Shown piece by piece: positions 10,028 to 18,403 of a stretch of DNA of 64,000 bases. The notes under the pieces were generated by a model. It was not told where the DNA came from, did not search any database, and saw only the letters and a list, made by a program, of their open reading frames with translations. The stretch comes from Aliishimia ponticola (GTDB lineage Bacteria; Pseudomonadota; Alphaproteobacteria; Rhodobacterales; Rhodobacteraceae), in NCBI RefSeq assembly GCF_004803475.1, contig NZ_SRKY01000004.1, positions 186,001-250,000 on the forward strand, read 5' to 3'. The translations under genes and the position numbers were made by a program. Positions within the stretch are counted from its first letter, which is position 1; each line of letters begins with the position of its first letter.

Positions 10028-10563
10028 GCCACGATCCGGGCGGCAAGACACGGTTGCGTCTGCCCGAGGATGTGACCGGCGCGGCGCGGTTTTCGGATTG
10101 CATGCGCTATCGCCACGCCCTCAGCCGGGACTGGACACCGGCCGGGCAAGCCCCGCGCGCGATCCTGTTCGTGGGTCTGAACCCGTCCGTGGCGGATGCC
10201 GACGCCTCGGACCCGACCTGCCACCGAGAGTTGACCTTTGCCCGTGACTGGGGCTTTACCCGCTATCTCAAGGGCAATCTGCTGGATTGGCGCGCGACCT
10301 CCCCCCGTGATATTCCGCCCGACCCGGCATTGGCACGCAGCGCATGGAACATGGATGTCCTGCGCGAGATGGCCGCAGAGGCGGAAACGCTGGTGCTGGC
10401 ATCCGGCAATGTCCATAAACGCTACGCCACCATCGAAGCAGAAACGCTGGAAGCCCTGCGGCAGACGGGAAAACCGCTGATGTGCCTTGGCAAGAATCAG
10501 TCCGGCGCGGCCAAGCATCCGCTTTATCTTCGCAAGGATGCGGCGCTTATTCCCTTCGATTGA
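10024..10563 (+). CDS. DUF1643 domain-containing protein
   Basis: 179-residue soluble protein that matches the DUF1643 family over its whole length, with the conserved segments [28 protein letters not shown] and [15 protein letters not shown]. The biochemical role of the family is unknown. The start at 10024 overlaps the truB stop by ATGA, so it is expressed with truB. A much longer open frame begins upstream but runs antiframe through truB and is not credible. Confidence 0.88.
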   Translation: MSHDPGGKTRLRLPEDVTGAARFSDCMRYRHALSRDWTPAGQAPRAILFVGLNPSVADADASDPTCHRELTFARDWGFTRYLKGNLLDWRATSPRDIPPDPALARSAWNMDVLREMAAEAETLVLASGNVHKRYATIEAETLEALRQTGKPLMCLGKNQSGAAKHPLYLRKDAALIPFD

Positions 10564-10727
10564 CACGCAGGACGGGAATCCGCGTGGGTTCCTGCCATGT
10601 TCACGTCCCATTAACCCTGTAACCCGCGCTCACAGGCCGTGACGTGTGCGTGAGAAGGGGGAAAACCGGCTCATAATGCACCTGAAAGCTTGTTAGGCCT
10701 CTGCCCATATCAGTTCCACGGAGGCTG

Positions 10728-11441
10728 ATGATGAACTTAGTGAAGGGTAATACGACGATGTTAAAATTGATGGCACAGACAGCGATTGTCGCTGCGCTTG
10801 CTTCTGGCGCGCATGCTGCGACGCTGGATTTCGAAGGCTATGACGCAGGCACGATCCTGACAGGCTTCGACGTGGACTCCATCACCGGTACGATTTCCGC
10901 CACAGGCGGGTCCGGCGATGCGATGATCTTCGACTCCAATAATTTCACTGGTGGTGACCGGGACCTGGCTGCGCCGTTCTACGCAGAGCTGACGGGCACG
11001 CGCCCGGCCAACGGGACGCCTGTCGCGGGGACCGAGACGTTGAACCCCGGCAACATCCTTATCATTTCCGAGGATGGCGATCAGTCCGACCCGGATGATA
11101 ACGGCCGCGGTGGCACCATCACGTTCAGCTTCGACAGCCTTGTGACGTTCACCGGCTTTGACGTGCTGGACGATGTCACGAACTTCGTCGTGACCGCAGA
11201 TACCGGTGCGACAACCGGCCCGATCAATCTGGACTATGACAACCAGTTCGCGTCCTTCACAGGGCTGGATTGGGAAGGCGTCAGCTCCATCGTGTTCGAC
11301 TTTGGCCGGTCCTCCGGTGCGATCGACTCGATCTCGTTTGATGCGCCCGCAGCGGTTCCGGTGCCCGCAGCACTGCCGCTGGCGCTGGTCGGCTTCGGTG
11401 CCTTCGGCTTCGTGGCACGCCGCAAGCGTCAAGCATCCTGA
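10728..11441 (+). CDS. Exported protein with VPLPA-CTERM sorting signal
   Basis: 237-residue protein with an N-terminal signal peptide (the hydrophobic core starts at MLKLMAQTAIV, cleavage near AHA-A) and an acidic, Gly/Asp/Thr-rich beta body typical of extracellular proteins. The C-terminus has the tripartite sorting signal VPVPAALPLALVGFGAF followed by ARRKR, which matches the VPLPA-CTERM class found in Rhodobacterales and recognised by an exosortase-type transpeptidase. Anchoring or processing at the cell surface follows from the class; the ligand or structural role is unknown. GGAGG precedes the ATG. A strong terminator follows, so it is monocistronic. No exosortase gene lies in the window. 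Confidence 0.82.
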   Translation: MMNLVKGNTTMLKLMAQTAIVAALASGAHAATLDFEGYDAGTILTGFDVDSITGTISATGGSGDAMIFDSNNFTGGDRDLAAPFYAELTGTRPANGTPVAGTETLNPGNILIISEDGDQSDPDDNGRGGTITFSFDSLVTFTGFDVLDDVTNFVVTADTGATTGPINLDYDNQFASFTGLDWEGVSSIVFDFGRSSGAIDSISFDAPAAVPVPAALPLALVGFGAFGFVARRKRQAS

Positions 11442-11463
11442 GTTAGGCGACTTCAGCCTTCAT

Positions 11464-11497
11464 GCCTCGGACAGCCTATGTTGTCCGGGGCTTTTTT
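11464..11497 (+). terminator. Rho-independent terminator after the VPLPA-CTERM gene
   Basis: Stem GCCTCGGACA / TGTCCGGGGC (one wobble) with an 8-base loop, followed by six T residues. It lies 22 bases after the stop and separates this gene from the convergent homogentisate operon. Confidence 0.85.
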
Positions 11498-11514
11498 GTG
11501 GCTTGGCCCGCCCA

Positions 11515-11703
11515 TCAGCCAGAGGTCCGCGCGGCCTCCAGCGCCTCCAGCAGCGTCGGCAGATCGCCGATCTGGTTGGCAAGGATCAGGATCAGCCGCG
11601 CATTGAAAGCGGCGCTTTGCGCATCGCTGAGGCCCTCATGACTGCGGATCAGTGCCTCATAGAACGCATCGGGATTACTTAGATTCGGTGTCACGTTCAG
11701 CAT
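11515..11703 (-). CDS. DUF2783 protein, possible coupling subunit of the adjacent flavin hydroxylase
   Basis: 62-residue protein (about 6.7 kDa) with two helices (LSNPDAFYEALIRSHEGL and AAFNARLILILANQIG), matching DUF2783. The ATG at 11703 is one base beyond the stop of the flavoprotein gene, so it is certainly co-translated; the upstream in-frame start lies inside that gene and is rejected. DUF2783 proteins occur next to FAD hydroxylases. In Pseudomonas putida the 3-hydroxyphenylacetate hydroxylase MhaAB consists of a flavoprotein of about 63 kDa and an essential coupling protein of about 6.3 kDa, which is the same arrangement. Identity as MhaB is inference from size and context. Confidence 0.75.
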   Translation of the reverse strand: MLNVTPNLSNPDAFYEALIRSHEGLSDAQSAAFNARLILILANQIGDLPTLLEALEAARTSG

Positions 11704-11704
11704 C

Positions 11705-13321
11705 TCAGCTTTCTCCCAAAGCCATGCGCAGCGCAGCGGCGACGGCCTGCGCGTCATAGGCGGGCCAACGCGCCACCACGTGATGATCGGGCCGGATAAG
11801 GTATACTGCGGTGGGCGCGTCGCCCAGATACCGCTCTGCCAGGATGCCCTTGGCCGCGATTTCGCGACCTTCGACTGTCAGTCCTTCGCAATCGATCTGC
11901 GCAGGCACGGCAGTGTTCAGACCCAGCAACGTAAATCCACGCCCCAGATCGTCGAGCAGGAAGCCATCGCCCAGCGGCGCATCCGGACAGGGCGCACCGG
12001 CGCGCGACCGGGCCGGCCCGCCCAGCACATCGGGGCCAAACCCAGGCAGGTCGTCATAGATGCAAGGCACGCTCAACCGCCCGGAATTCACCATCGGACG
12101 CGCGAACGGAAACCTGCTGGCCAGATCAAGCACGGCATTGCGGAACGTATGGCTGATCGCCGATTTCGGCGTCAGGAAATCGGTGGACCGGGTGGAGTTG
12201 AGGATGTTCTCATCTGCCGCCATCACCCGTTCGTGGTCATAGCCGTCCATGATCGTATCGGCCGCGCGCCCGCGCAGCACCAGATCAAGCCGCCAGGCAA
12301 GGTTCTCTGCGTCCTGAATACCGGAATTGGCGCCGCGCGCCCCGAAAGGGGAGACCTGATGCGCGCTGTCTCCGGCAAAAAGGACCCGGCCATGGGTGAA
12401 CTTTTCCATGCGTCGGCACTGGAACGTGTAGATCGAACACCAATCCAGCTCGTAGCCCACATCCGGCCCTAGCATCGCATCGACGCGCGCGCGGATGCTT
12501 TCTTCTTTCAATTCCTTGTCGCGGTCGATGTCCCAGCCAAGCTGGAAGTCGATGCGCCAGATATCGTCGGGCTGTTTGTGCAGCAGCGCAGACGCGCCGG
12601 ATTTGAACCACGGTTCAAACCAGAACCAGCGTTCGGTCGGGAAATCGGCGGTCATTTTGACGTCAGCGATCAGGAAGTTATCCTCGAACACGCGCCCCTC
12701 AAAGCCCAGCCCCATCATGTCCCGAATGGGCGAGCGCGCCCCGTCACAGGCGATCAGCCAGTCGGCTTCGATCGTGTAGGGGCCATCGGGGGTCATCACC
12801 TCCAGCGTGACATGGTCGTCATGCGCCGTGACTGCATCCACGCGGTTCTTGCCCCGCACCTCGATCTGCGCGCCCTCCGCATTGGCGCGCTCGATCGCTT
12901 CGTGCAGGAATTTCTCGAAATGGATCTGGCTGAGGTTGATAAAGGCCGGATAGCGGTGACCGTCCTCGGGCAGCAGGTCGAACTCGAAGATTTCGTCGCG
13001 GTCATGGAACACGCGTCCCTTTTGCCAGACCACCCCCTTGTCGAGCATCGCCTGGCCGGCCCCAAGCCTATGGCAAATTTCCAGCGTCCGCTTGGAAAAG
13101 CAGATCGCGCGGGAGCCAGTGCCGACACCTTCGTGATCGTCCAGCACCACAACCGGATGACCCCGCAGCCCAAGGTCCAGCGCCGTCGCCAACCCGATCG
13201 CCCCACCCCCGGCGATAACAACCGGGTGCCTTGCGATGGCCGCGCCGTCCTGATCGGCGGATTTGCGGTACGGATAGAGCGTATATGCGAGCGGATAGCG
13301 GTCGCGGATCGGTGCATTCAT
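11705..13321 (-). CDS. FAD-dependent aromatic hydroxylase, MhaA-like
   Basis: 538-residue group A flavin monooxygenase. The FAD-binding GGGAIGLATAL motif is near residue 37, a DG segment (LIACDGARS) lies mid-chain and GDSAHQVSPFGARGANSG near residue 315 binds the FAD phosphate and ribityl. The C-terminal thioredoxin-like extension (VYLIRPDHHVVARW) places it in the TfdB/PheA/MhpA-type group that hydroxylates phenols. It sits in the operon hmgA-fahA-MBL-this gene-DUF2783. The likely job is to make homogentisate, for example from 3-hydroxyphenylacetate as in the P. putida MhaAB system; an alternative is a hydroxyphenylpropionate- or resorcinol-type substrate. GGGAGG precedes the ATG. Confidence 0.85.
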   Translation of the reverse strand: MNAPIRDRYPLAYTLYPYRKSADQDGAAIARHPVVIAGGGAIGLATALDLGLRGHPVVVLDDHEGVGTGSRAICFSKRTLEICHRLGAGQAMLDKGVVWQKGRVFHDRDEIFEFDLLPEDGHRYPAFINLSQIHFEKFLHEAIERANAEGAQIEVRGKNRVDAVTAHDDHVTLEVMTPDGPYTIEADWLIACDGARSPIRDMMGLGFEGRVFEDNFLIADVKMTADFPTERWFWFEPWFKSGASALLHKQPDDIWRIDFQLGWDIDRDKELKEESIRARVDAMLGPDVGYELDWCSIYTFQCRRMEKFTHGRVLFAGDSAHQVSPFGARGANSGIQDAENLAWRLDLVLRGRAADTIMDGYDHERVMAADENILNSTRSTDFLTPKSAISHTFRNAVLDLASRFPFARPMVNSGRLSVPCIYDDLPGFGPDVLGGPARSRAGAPCPDAPLGDGFLLDDLGRGFTLLGLNTAVPAQIDCEGLTVEGREIAAKGILAERYLGDAPTAVYLIRPDHHVVARWPAYDAQAVAAALRMALGES

Positions 13322-13351
13322 GTGTGCGGGCCTCCCTTCCCTGTCAGTCGA

Positions 13352-14302
13352 TCAGCCTTGCAGGGCCTCCCACATCTTCATGTCCCGCTCTGCGGTCCAG
13401 ATGCGCGGCGTGTCGATGTCGAGCGCTTCGTCATAGGCGCGGGCGACATTGAAGGGCAGGCAGTGTTCGTAGATGGCGTAGTCCGAGAATTTCGGATCGC
13501 ATTCCGCGCGCACCGCGTCCCATGCCTCTTTCAGCGAGCCACCACGTAGCGCGACGCGGGCCGCGGGCCGGTAGGTGGAGCGCACGAAATCGGCAGTGGA
13601 ATCGATGGCGGCGTTCACCATCTTGGAACCGATCAGCGCATCGCCGCGCCCGGGGGCGATGGCATCAAGATCGAATTTACGGATGTTTTCCAGCGTGCCG
13701 GGCCAATCGTGGAAATGACCGTCGCCGCAATAGCAGGCAGAGTGGTATTCGACGATATCGCCGGTGAACATCACATTGGCGTCGGGCACATAGATCACCG
13801 CGTCCCCCGCCGTATGGGCACGGCCCAGCTGCATGATATCGACACGCCGCTTGCCGAGGTAGACTGACATGCGGCCATTGAAGGTGGTGGTGGGCCATGT
13901 GAGGCCGGGGATGCTTTCATGTCCTTCGAACAGGCGGGGGAAGCGCTGGAATTCGCTGTCCCAGTCCTCTTGCCCGCGTTCGGCGACCATCGCCCGGGCT
14001 TTTTCCGACATGATGACTTGCGGTGCACCGAACGCGGATGCGCCCAGCACGCGGACAGCGTGGTAGTGGGTCAGCACCACATGGGTGATCGGCTTGTCGG
14101 TGACTTCGCGCACCTTTTCGATGACCTTGCCCGCCAGACGCGGGGTGGCCTGCGCCTCGACGATCATCACGCTGTCGTCGCCAATGATGACGCCGGAATT
14201 GGGGTCGCCTTCGGCGGTGAAGGCCCAGAGGCCGGGGCCGACTTCTTCGAAGGTGATGTTCTTTTCGGTCATGTCGCCCTGAGAAGCGAAAGCTTTAGCC
14301 AT
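13352..14302 (-). CDS. Metallo-beta-lactamase-fold protein with an altered metal motif
   Basis: 316-residue cytoplasmic MBL-fold protein, no signal peptide. The beta-lactamase-type fold is recognisable (LWAFTAEGDPNSGVIIGDD, AHTAGDAVIYVPDANVMFTGD, GRGDALIG). The canonical HxHxDH motif reads HYHAVR at residues 79-84: the aspartate and third histidine are replaced by valine and arginine. Later ligands (the histidine in AHTAG, the aspartate in FTGD) remain. It may therefore bind one metal or use another chemistry. Its place between fahA and the flavin hydroxylase suggests a step in aromatic-acid catabolism, not antibiotic resistance. The precise reaction is unknown. Confidence 0.85.
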   Translation of the reverse strand: MAKAFASQGDMTEKNITFEEVGPGLWAFTAEGDPNSGVIIGDDSVMIVEAQATPRLAGKVIEKVREVTDKPITHVVLTHYHAVRVLGASAFGAPQVIMSEKARAMVAERGQEDWDSEFQRFPRLFEGHESIPGLTWPTTTFNGRMSVYLGKRRVDIMQLGRAHTAGDAVIYVPDANVMFTGDIVEYHSACYCGDGHFHDWPGTLENIRKFDLDAIAPGRGDALIGSKMVNAAIDSTADFVRSTYRPAARVALRGGSLKEAWDAVRAECDPKFSDYAIYEHCLPFNVARAYDEALDIDTPRIWTAERDMKMWEALQG

Positions 14303-14328
14303 GGGTCCGGGTCCTGTCGTTGGAATTT

Positions 14329-14349
14329 GAGTATTTGGGGAACAATGAA
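14329..14349 (-). repeat. Single copy of the 21-nt dispersed motif
   Basis: On the minus strand this reads TTCATTGTTC, CCC, AAATACTC. It lies in the short gap between fahA and the MBL-fold gene, 26 bases before the latter's start codon. The same motif occurs as facing pairs in both long duplication copies and singly at 55575. Confidence 0.7.
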
Positions 14350-14352
14350 GGG

Positions 14353-15606
14353 TCAGGTTGCGTAGGGGTCCGGGCCTGCGGGCAGGAGTTTACCGGTACA
14401 GTCGCCGAAACCGATACGGTAGCCATCGCCGGTGGCGTGGCCATGCAGGCTGAGCGTGTCGCCGTCTTCGATGAAGCTGCGGCTTTGGCCTGCAACGTCG
14501 AAGGGTTCCTTGCCGCCCCAGCTGAGTTCCAGCAGCGCGCCGCGGTTTTCGCGGTTCGGGCCCGAGATGGTGCCGGAGCCTAGCAGGTCGCCCACGCGCA
14601 TCGGGCATCCCGAGGTGCTGTGGTGGGCAAGTTGCTGCGCCGAGGAGTAGTACATTTCCTTGTAGTTCGTCGTGGCGATTGTGACCGGGTCTGCCCCTTC
14701 GGGGGCGAGCGAGACGCTGAGATCGATGTCGTAGAGCATCGGCCCTGTATCGCGTAGGTGGGGCAGCAGCTCTACTTCACGTTCGGGCGTGGGGCAGCGG
14801 AACGGGTCCAGCGCGGCTTTGGTGACGATCCAGGGGGAGATGGAGGTGGCCGTGGCCTTGGCCTGGAACGGGCCGAGCGGTTGGTATTCCCACGCCTGGA
14901 TGTCACGCGCGGACCAGTCGTTCAGCAAGACATAGCCGAAGATGTTTGCGTCGGCCTGATCGACGGTGATCGGGCCATCGGAGTCGACGCCGACGATTGC
15001 GCCCATTTCCAGTTCGATGTCGAAGCGTTCGGACGGGCCCCAGCGCGGAACGGTGTCGTTTGGCCCTTTGAGTTGGCCCCATGGGCGGCGGATATCGGTG
15101 CCGGAGACAACGACCGAGGACGCACGGCCGTTATAGCCGATGGGGATGTGCAGCCAGTTCGGAGGCAAGGCGTTTTCCGGGCCGCGAAACATGATGCCGA
15201 CATTGGTGGCGTGGTGTTTGCCGGCATAGAAATCGGTGTATTCGCTGACCACGAATGGCATATGCATCACCGCTTGCGCTTGCGGCACCAGCAGAGGCGC
15301 GACGCTGTCCTGCTCGGGCGCGCCATCGGACAGCAGTGCCTTGAGCCGGGCGCGCAGGGCCGCCCAGACTGGCGGGCCCATTTGCATCAGATCGTTCCAG
15401 TAGGGCACGTCGAACAGCGGCTCGTCATCCAGCGTGATCAGGCCCTGCTCTTCCGCCTCTGTCACGTCGAGGATCATGTCCCCGATCGCCACCCCGCAGC
15501 GCGGCTCTGCCTCGCCGACGGAAAACACCCCGTAGGGCAGGTTATTGAGAGGGAATGGCGTTGCGCTGCTGTTGGCCGATGCGACCCAGCTTTTCTCTAG
15601 TGGCAT
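14353..15606 (-). CDS. fahA: Fumarylacetoacetase
   Basis: Last enzyme of the homogentisate pathway; splits fumarylacetoacetate into fumarate and acetoacetate in the cytoplasm. The catalytic segment YTDFYAGKHHATNVG, with the histidine proton relay, and GDLLGSGTISGP near the C-terminus are conserved. 417 residues matches the family. GGGAGA lies just upstream of the ATG. It follows hmgA after an 81-bp gap that contains a perfect small hairpin. No maleylacetoacetate isomerase gene, the usual third partner, is seen in the operon. Confidence 0.96.
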   Translation of the reverse strand: MPLEKSWVASANSSATPFPLNNLPYGVFSVGEAEPRCGVAIGDMILDVTEAEEQGLITLDDEPLFDVPYWNDLMQMGPPVWAALRARLKALLSDGAPEQDSVAPLLVPQAQAVMHMPFVVSEYTDFYAGKHHATNVGIMFRGPENALPPNWLHIPIGYNGRASSVVVSGTDIRRPWGQLKGPNDTVPRWGPSERFDIELEMGAIVGVDSDGPITVDQADANIFGYVLLNDWSARDIQAWEYQPLGPFQAKATATSISPWIVTKAALDPFRCPTPEREVELLPHLRDTGPMLYDIDLSVSLAPEGADPVTIATTNYKEMYYSSAQQLAHHSTSGCPMRVGDLLGSGTISGPNRENRGALLELSWGGKEPFDVAGQSRSFIEDGDTLSLHGHATGDGYRIGFGDCTGKLLPAGPDPYAT

Positions 15607-15661
15607 GATGTCTCCCTGTCTGGGGCTGGCGATCCACCACCGCCCCCGCGCGTTGAGCGTA

Positions 15662-15681
15662 GGGTAGGCTTCAGCCTACCC
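15662..15681. repeat. Small perfect palindromic hairpin between hmgA and fahA
   Basis: GGGTAGGCT and AGCCTACCC are separated by TC, giving 9-bp arms. It lies 7-26 bases past the hmgA stop. Its form resembles the short intergenic palindromes common in Rhodobacteraceae. It could stabilise the upstream hmgA message or attenuate read-through; neither is shown by sequence alone. Confidence 0.6.
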
Positions 15682-15687
15682 CCGTCG

Positions 15688-17043
15688 TTATTTCCGTCCC
15701 GGCGTGCCGTCGAATTTCTTCTCCAGATCCGCCCAGCAGTCGACATAGTTGTCCTGAAGGGGCGCTTCCTTCGCGGCGAATTCCGTCAGGTGCTGCGGGA
15801 AACGGGTTTCGAACATGAAGGACATGGTGTTCTCCAGCTTCTGCGGCCCCAGATTGGAATAGGACGCCTTTTCGAAGGCTTCGCGGTCCGGTCCGTGGGG
15901 GATCATCATGTTGTGCAGGCTGACGCCGCCGGGCACGAAGCCCTGCGGTTTGGCGTCATACTGGCCATAGATGTTGCCCATCAGCTCGGACATTATGTTC
16001 TTGTGATACCATGGCGGGCGGAAGGAATCTTCGGCCACCAGCCAGCGGTCACGGAACAGCACAAAGTCGATATTCGCGGTTCCCGGTGCGCCCGAGGGCG
16101 CTGTCAGCACCGTAAAGATCGACGGGTCGGGGTGGTCGAACAGGATTGCGCCCACGGGGCAATAGGCCTTCAGATCGTATTTGCACGGCGCGTAATTGCC
16201 ATGCCATGCCACGATGTCGAGCGGGGAGTGCCCGATCCATGTTTCGTGGAACTGGCCGCACCATTTGACCGTGACCTTGGACCGCGCGTCGCGGTCTTCA
16301 AACGCGGCGACGGGTGTCTTGAAGTCGCGCGGGTTGGCAAGGCAGTTCGCTCCGATCGGGCCTCGGTCCGGCAATTGGAATTTCTGGCCGTAATTCTCGC
16401 AGACGAAGCCACGGCATGGCCCGTCGATCACTTCGACCCGGTAGACCAGCCCGCGTGGCAGGATCGCGATTTCCTGCGGTTCGAGTTCGATAATGCCGAG
16501 TTCGGTCACGAACCGCATCCGACCATCCTGCGGCACGACAAGCAGCTCGCTATCGGCGCTATAGAAATACTCGTCCACCATGGATTGCGTGACCAGATAG
16601 ACATGGGTCGCCATGCCGACCTGCGTGTTCACATCGCCCGCCGTGGTCATGGTGCGCATCCCGGTCAGCCAATTCAGCCCCTCGTCGGAATGTGGCACCG
16701 GATCCCAGCGGTATTGGCCAAGACTGATGACGTCCTCGATCACATGCGGCGCGCTTTTCCAGTACGGCATGTCGATCTTTTCAAAGCGATGCGTGTGCTT
16801 GACCGAAGGCCGGATGCGATAGCACCAGGTGCGTTCCGGCTTTGGTTGCGTGAAGGCCGACCCGGAGAGTTGTTCGGCGTAAAGCCCGTATTCGCAGCGC
16901 TGAGGGGAGTTCATTCCCTGCGGCAGCGCACCGGGCAGCGCCTCTGTCTCGAAATCATTGGCCCAGCCGGGCATGTAGCCGGGCACCGTGCCAACCGGCG
17001 TCTCTGCCATGGTCAACGGCGGAGTATGCGTCAGGTCTTTCAT
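15688..17043 (-). CDS. hmgA: Homogentisate 1,2-dioxygenase
   Basis: Non-haem iron dioxygenase that opens the ring of homogentisate to maleylacetoacetate, the central step of tyrosine, phenylalanine and some hydroxyphenylacetate degradation. The iron ligands are visible near the C-terminus: His in PPWYHKN (about 347), Glu in MSELMG (about 353) and His in MIPHGPD (about 383). 451 residues is normal. GAGGAGA precedes the ATG. First gene of the operon; a palindrome between it and the divergent MarR gene is the likely operator. Confidence 0.97.
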   Translation of the reverse strand: MKDLTHTPPLTMAETPVGTVPGYMPGWANDFETEALPGALPQGMNSPQRCEYGLYAEQLSGSAFTQPKPERTWCYRIRPSVKHTHRFEKIDMPYWKSAPHVIEDVISLGQYRWDPVPHSDEGLNWLTGMRTMTTAGDVNTQVGMATHVYLVTQSMVDEYFYSADSELLVVPQDGRMRFVTELGIIELEPQEIAILPRGLVYRVEVIDGPCRGFVCENYGQKFQLPDRGPIGANCLANPRDFKTPVAAFEDRDARSKVTVKWCGQFHETWIGHSPLDIVAWHGNYAPCKYDLKAYCPVGAILFDHPDPSIFTVLTAPSGAPGTANIDFVLFRDRWLVAEDSFRPPWYHKNIMSELMGNIYGQYDAKPQGFVPGGVSLHNMMIPHGPDREAFEKASYSNLGPQKLENTMSFMFETRFPQHLTEFAAKEAPLQDNYVDCWADLEKKFDGTPGRK

Positions 17044-17073
17044 GGGCTTGTCTCCTCTGTCGTCACTGGCGTA

Positions 17074-17093
17074 TTAGTTGAAAATGTAACTAA
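17074..17093. promoter_or_regulatory. Candidate MarR-type operator between hmgA and its regulator
   Basis: TTAGTT and AACTAA are perfect inverted arms separated by 8 bases (GAAAATGT). The site lies in the 73-bp divergent gap, 31-50 bases upstream of hmgA and 24-43 upstream of the regulator, where binding could repress both genes. Confidence 0.6.
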
Positions 17094-17116
17094 CAACCCT
17101 TTTCGACAAGTTTTCC

Positions 17117-17560
17117 ATGACTGGCGACGCTGATTTCGACCTGACGACCTTCCTGCCTTACCTGCTGAATCAAGCGGCTGAGAGGCTGAGCCTTGAGTTC
17201 CAGCAGACCTACAAGGTGAAGTATGGGATGCTGCGCACCGAGTGGCGCGTGCTGTTCCATCTTGGCCGCTATGGAGAGATGACGGCGAAGCAGATTTGCG
17301 ACCGCGCCGGGCTGCACAAGACCAAGGTCAGCCGCGCTGTCACCGCGCTGGAAAAGAAGCGCTTTCTGATCCGCTCTGAGATGGCCGGGGATCGGCGGCA
17401 TTCAGCCTTGGCCCTGACGAAATCCGGGCGCGCCGCATTCGAAGACCTGTGCCGCGATGCGCAGGCCTTTGATGCGCAGATCCGCGCCAGCTTGCCGGAT
17501 GGCGAGGCCCAATTGCTGGAACGTGGACTGATGCGGCTTGCGGGGCTAGCGCAAGACTGA
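17117..17560 (+). CDS. MarR-family regulator, probable homogentisate operon repressor
   Basis: 147-residue winged-helix protein. The recognition-helix region MTAKQICDRAGLHKTKVSRA is followed by the wing with SEMAGDRRHSALALTKSGR, the standard MarR pattern. It is divergent from hmgA with only 73 bp between the starts and a perfect palindrome in that gap. MarR-type repressors of aromatic catabolism usually release DNA on binding an intermediate, so homogentisate or an upstream aromatic acid is the likely inducer; this is inference. Confidence 0.85.
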   Translation: MTGDADFDLTTFLPYLLNQAAERLSLEFQQTYKVKYGMLRTEWRVLFHLGRYGEMTAKQICDRAGLHKTKVSRAVTALEKKRFLIRSEMAGDRRHSALALTKSGRAAFEDLCRDAQAFDAQIRASLPDGEAQLLERGLMRLAGLAQD

Positions 17561-17590
17561 TTTTACAGGCGCGACGGCAAGGGGACCCAA

Positions 17591-17857
17591 ATGCAAGACC
17601 GCGACCGCGAAGCGATGGAGGCGTTGACCCGTGAGGTGCAGCGCCTGAATGAGCATACATTCATCCGCATCCATAACTCGATCTGGCGGCTGATCGGCTA
17701 TTCCTTCCTGCGCGGACTGGCAATCGGTCTGGGCACGGTCATGGGCGCAACGGTTCTGGTGTCGCTGCTGGCATGGTGGGCCAGCCAGTTCTCTTTCGTG
17801 CCGGTGCTGGGCGATTGGCTGAACCAGATCGTACAGGAAATGAACACGGGCCGTTGA
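17591..17857 (+). CDS. DUF5665 small membrane protein
   Basis: 88-residue protein with an amphipathic N-terminal helix (DREAMEALTREVQRLNEH), a membrane segment around residues 45-66 (GLAIGLGTVMGATVLVSLLA) and a C-terminal stretch FVPVLGDWLNQIVQ. This pattern matches DUF5665 proteins, whose role is unknown. It lies 30 nt after the MarR gene on the same strand and convergent with the next gene. Confidence 0.78.
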   Translation: MQDRDREAMEALTREVQRLNEHTFIRIHNSIWRLIGYSFLRGLAIGLGTVMGATVLVSLLAWWASQFSFVPVLGDWLNQIVQEMNTGR

Positions 17858-17865
17858 TCGCAGCG

Positions 17866-18276
17866 TCAGGCGCTGAACGCATCCGCGCGCAGGATTTGCA
17901 CCCCGGCGATACGCCACCCGTCCGGCGTGGGCTGCATCAGATATTCCAGCACGAACACCCGGCCATTCCGATCGACGATCTGTACATCCTGAAAGGTCTG
18001 GCCGTTCTCTTCGCGCAGGTCGAGATAGGTAATATCGGCCGGACGCCAGACCATCGGATAGCCTTGCGTGACCATGCGGCCAAAGTTCTCCGGCGTGCGG
18101 AAGATGCGTTGAATGTTGGTGTGGGCGAACCCGAACGCGGTCCCGAAATCATCTGCCCGAAAGGCGTCGATCTGGGCCGAAATCGTACCCTGAATCTCCG
18201 CGTCCTGCGCGCCTGATTGTGAGGGCGCCAAAAGGACGGACAGGACCATCAGGGCTGACAGGATCAGGATACGCAT
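17866..18276 (-). CDS. Exported DUF4864 protein
   Basis: 136-residue protein with a signal peptide (MRILILSALMVLSVLLAPS, cleavage near SGAQ-D) and a compact alpha/beta domain with FGFAHTNIQRIFRTPENFGRM and the C-terminal GWRIAGVQIL. This is the DUF4864 pattern of small periplasmic proteins. I chose the ATG at 18276, which has GGAGG about 8 bases upstream, over the longer frame. Function unknown. Confidence 0.8.
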   Translation of the reverse strand: MRILILSALMVLSVLLAPSQSGAQDAEIQGTISAQIDAFRADDFGTAFGFAHTNIQRIFRTPENFGRMVTQGYPMVWRPADITYLDLREENGQTFQDVQIVDRNGRVFVLEYLMQPTPDGWRIAGVQILRADAFSA

Positions 18277-18403
18277 TAGGCCTACCTCCGGAACGTTGGT
18301 GTTCAGGAGGTAGCGCAAGTTGCGATGCCGGCAAATCCGGGTGGATTTTGGCTGGCTGCGGGACGGTGGGCGGGGCGAATTGCCCCAAAGGGCAAGAGCG
18401 CCG

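Noticed and set aside
13352-14302. Beta-lactam resistance enzyme
   Set aside because: No signal peptide, altered metal motif and location in an aromatic-acid operon argue against it.
15790-17133. 447-codon open frame antisense to hmgA
   Set aside because: The iron ligands and family length identify hmgA on the minus strand; the antisense frame even runs over the operator and MarR start.
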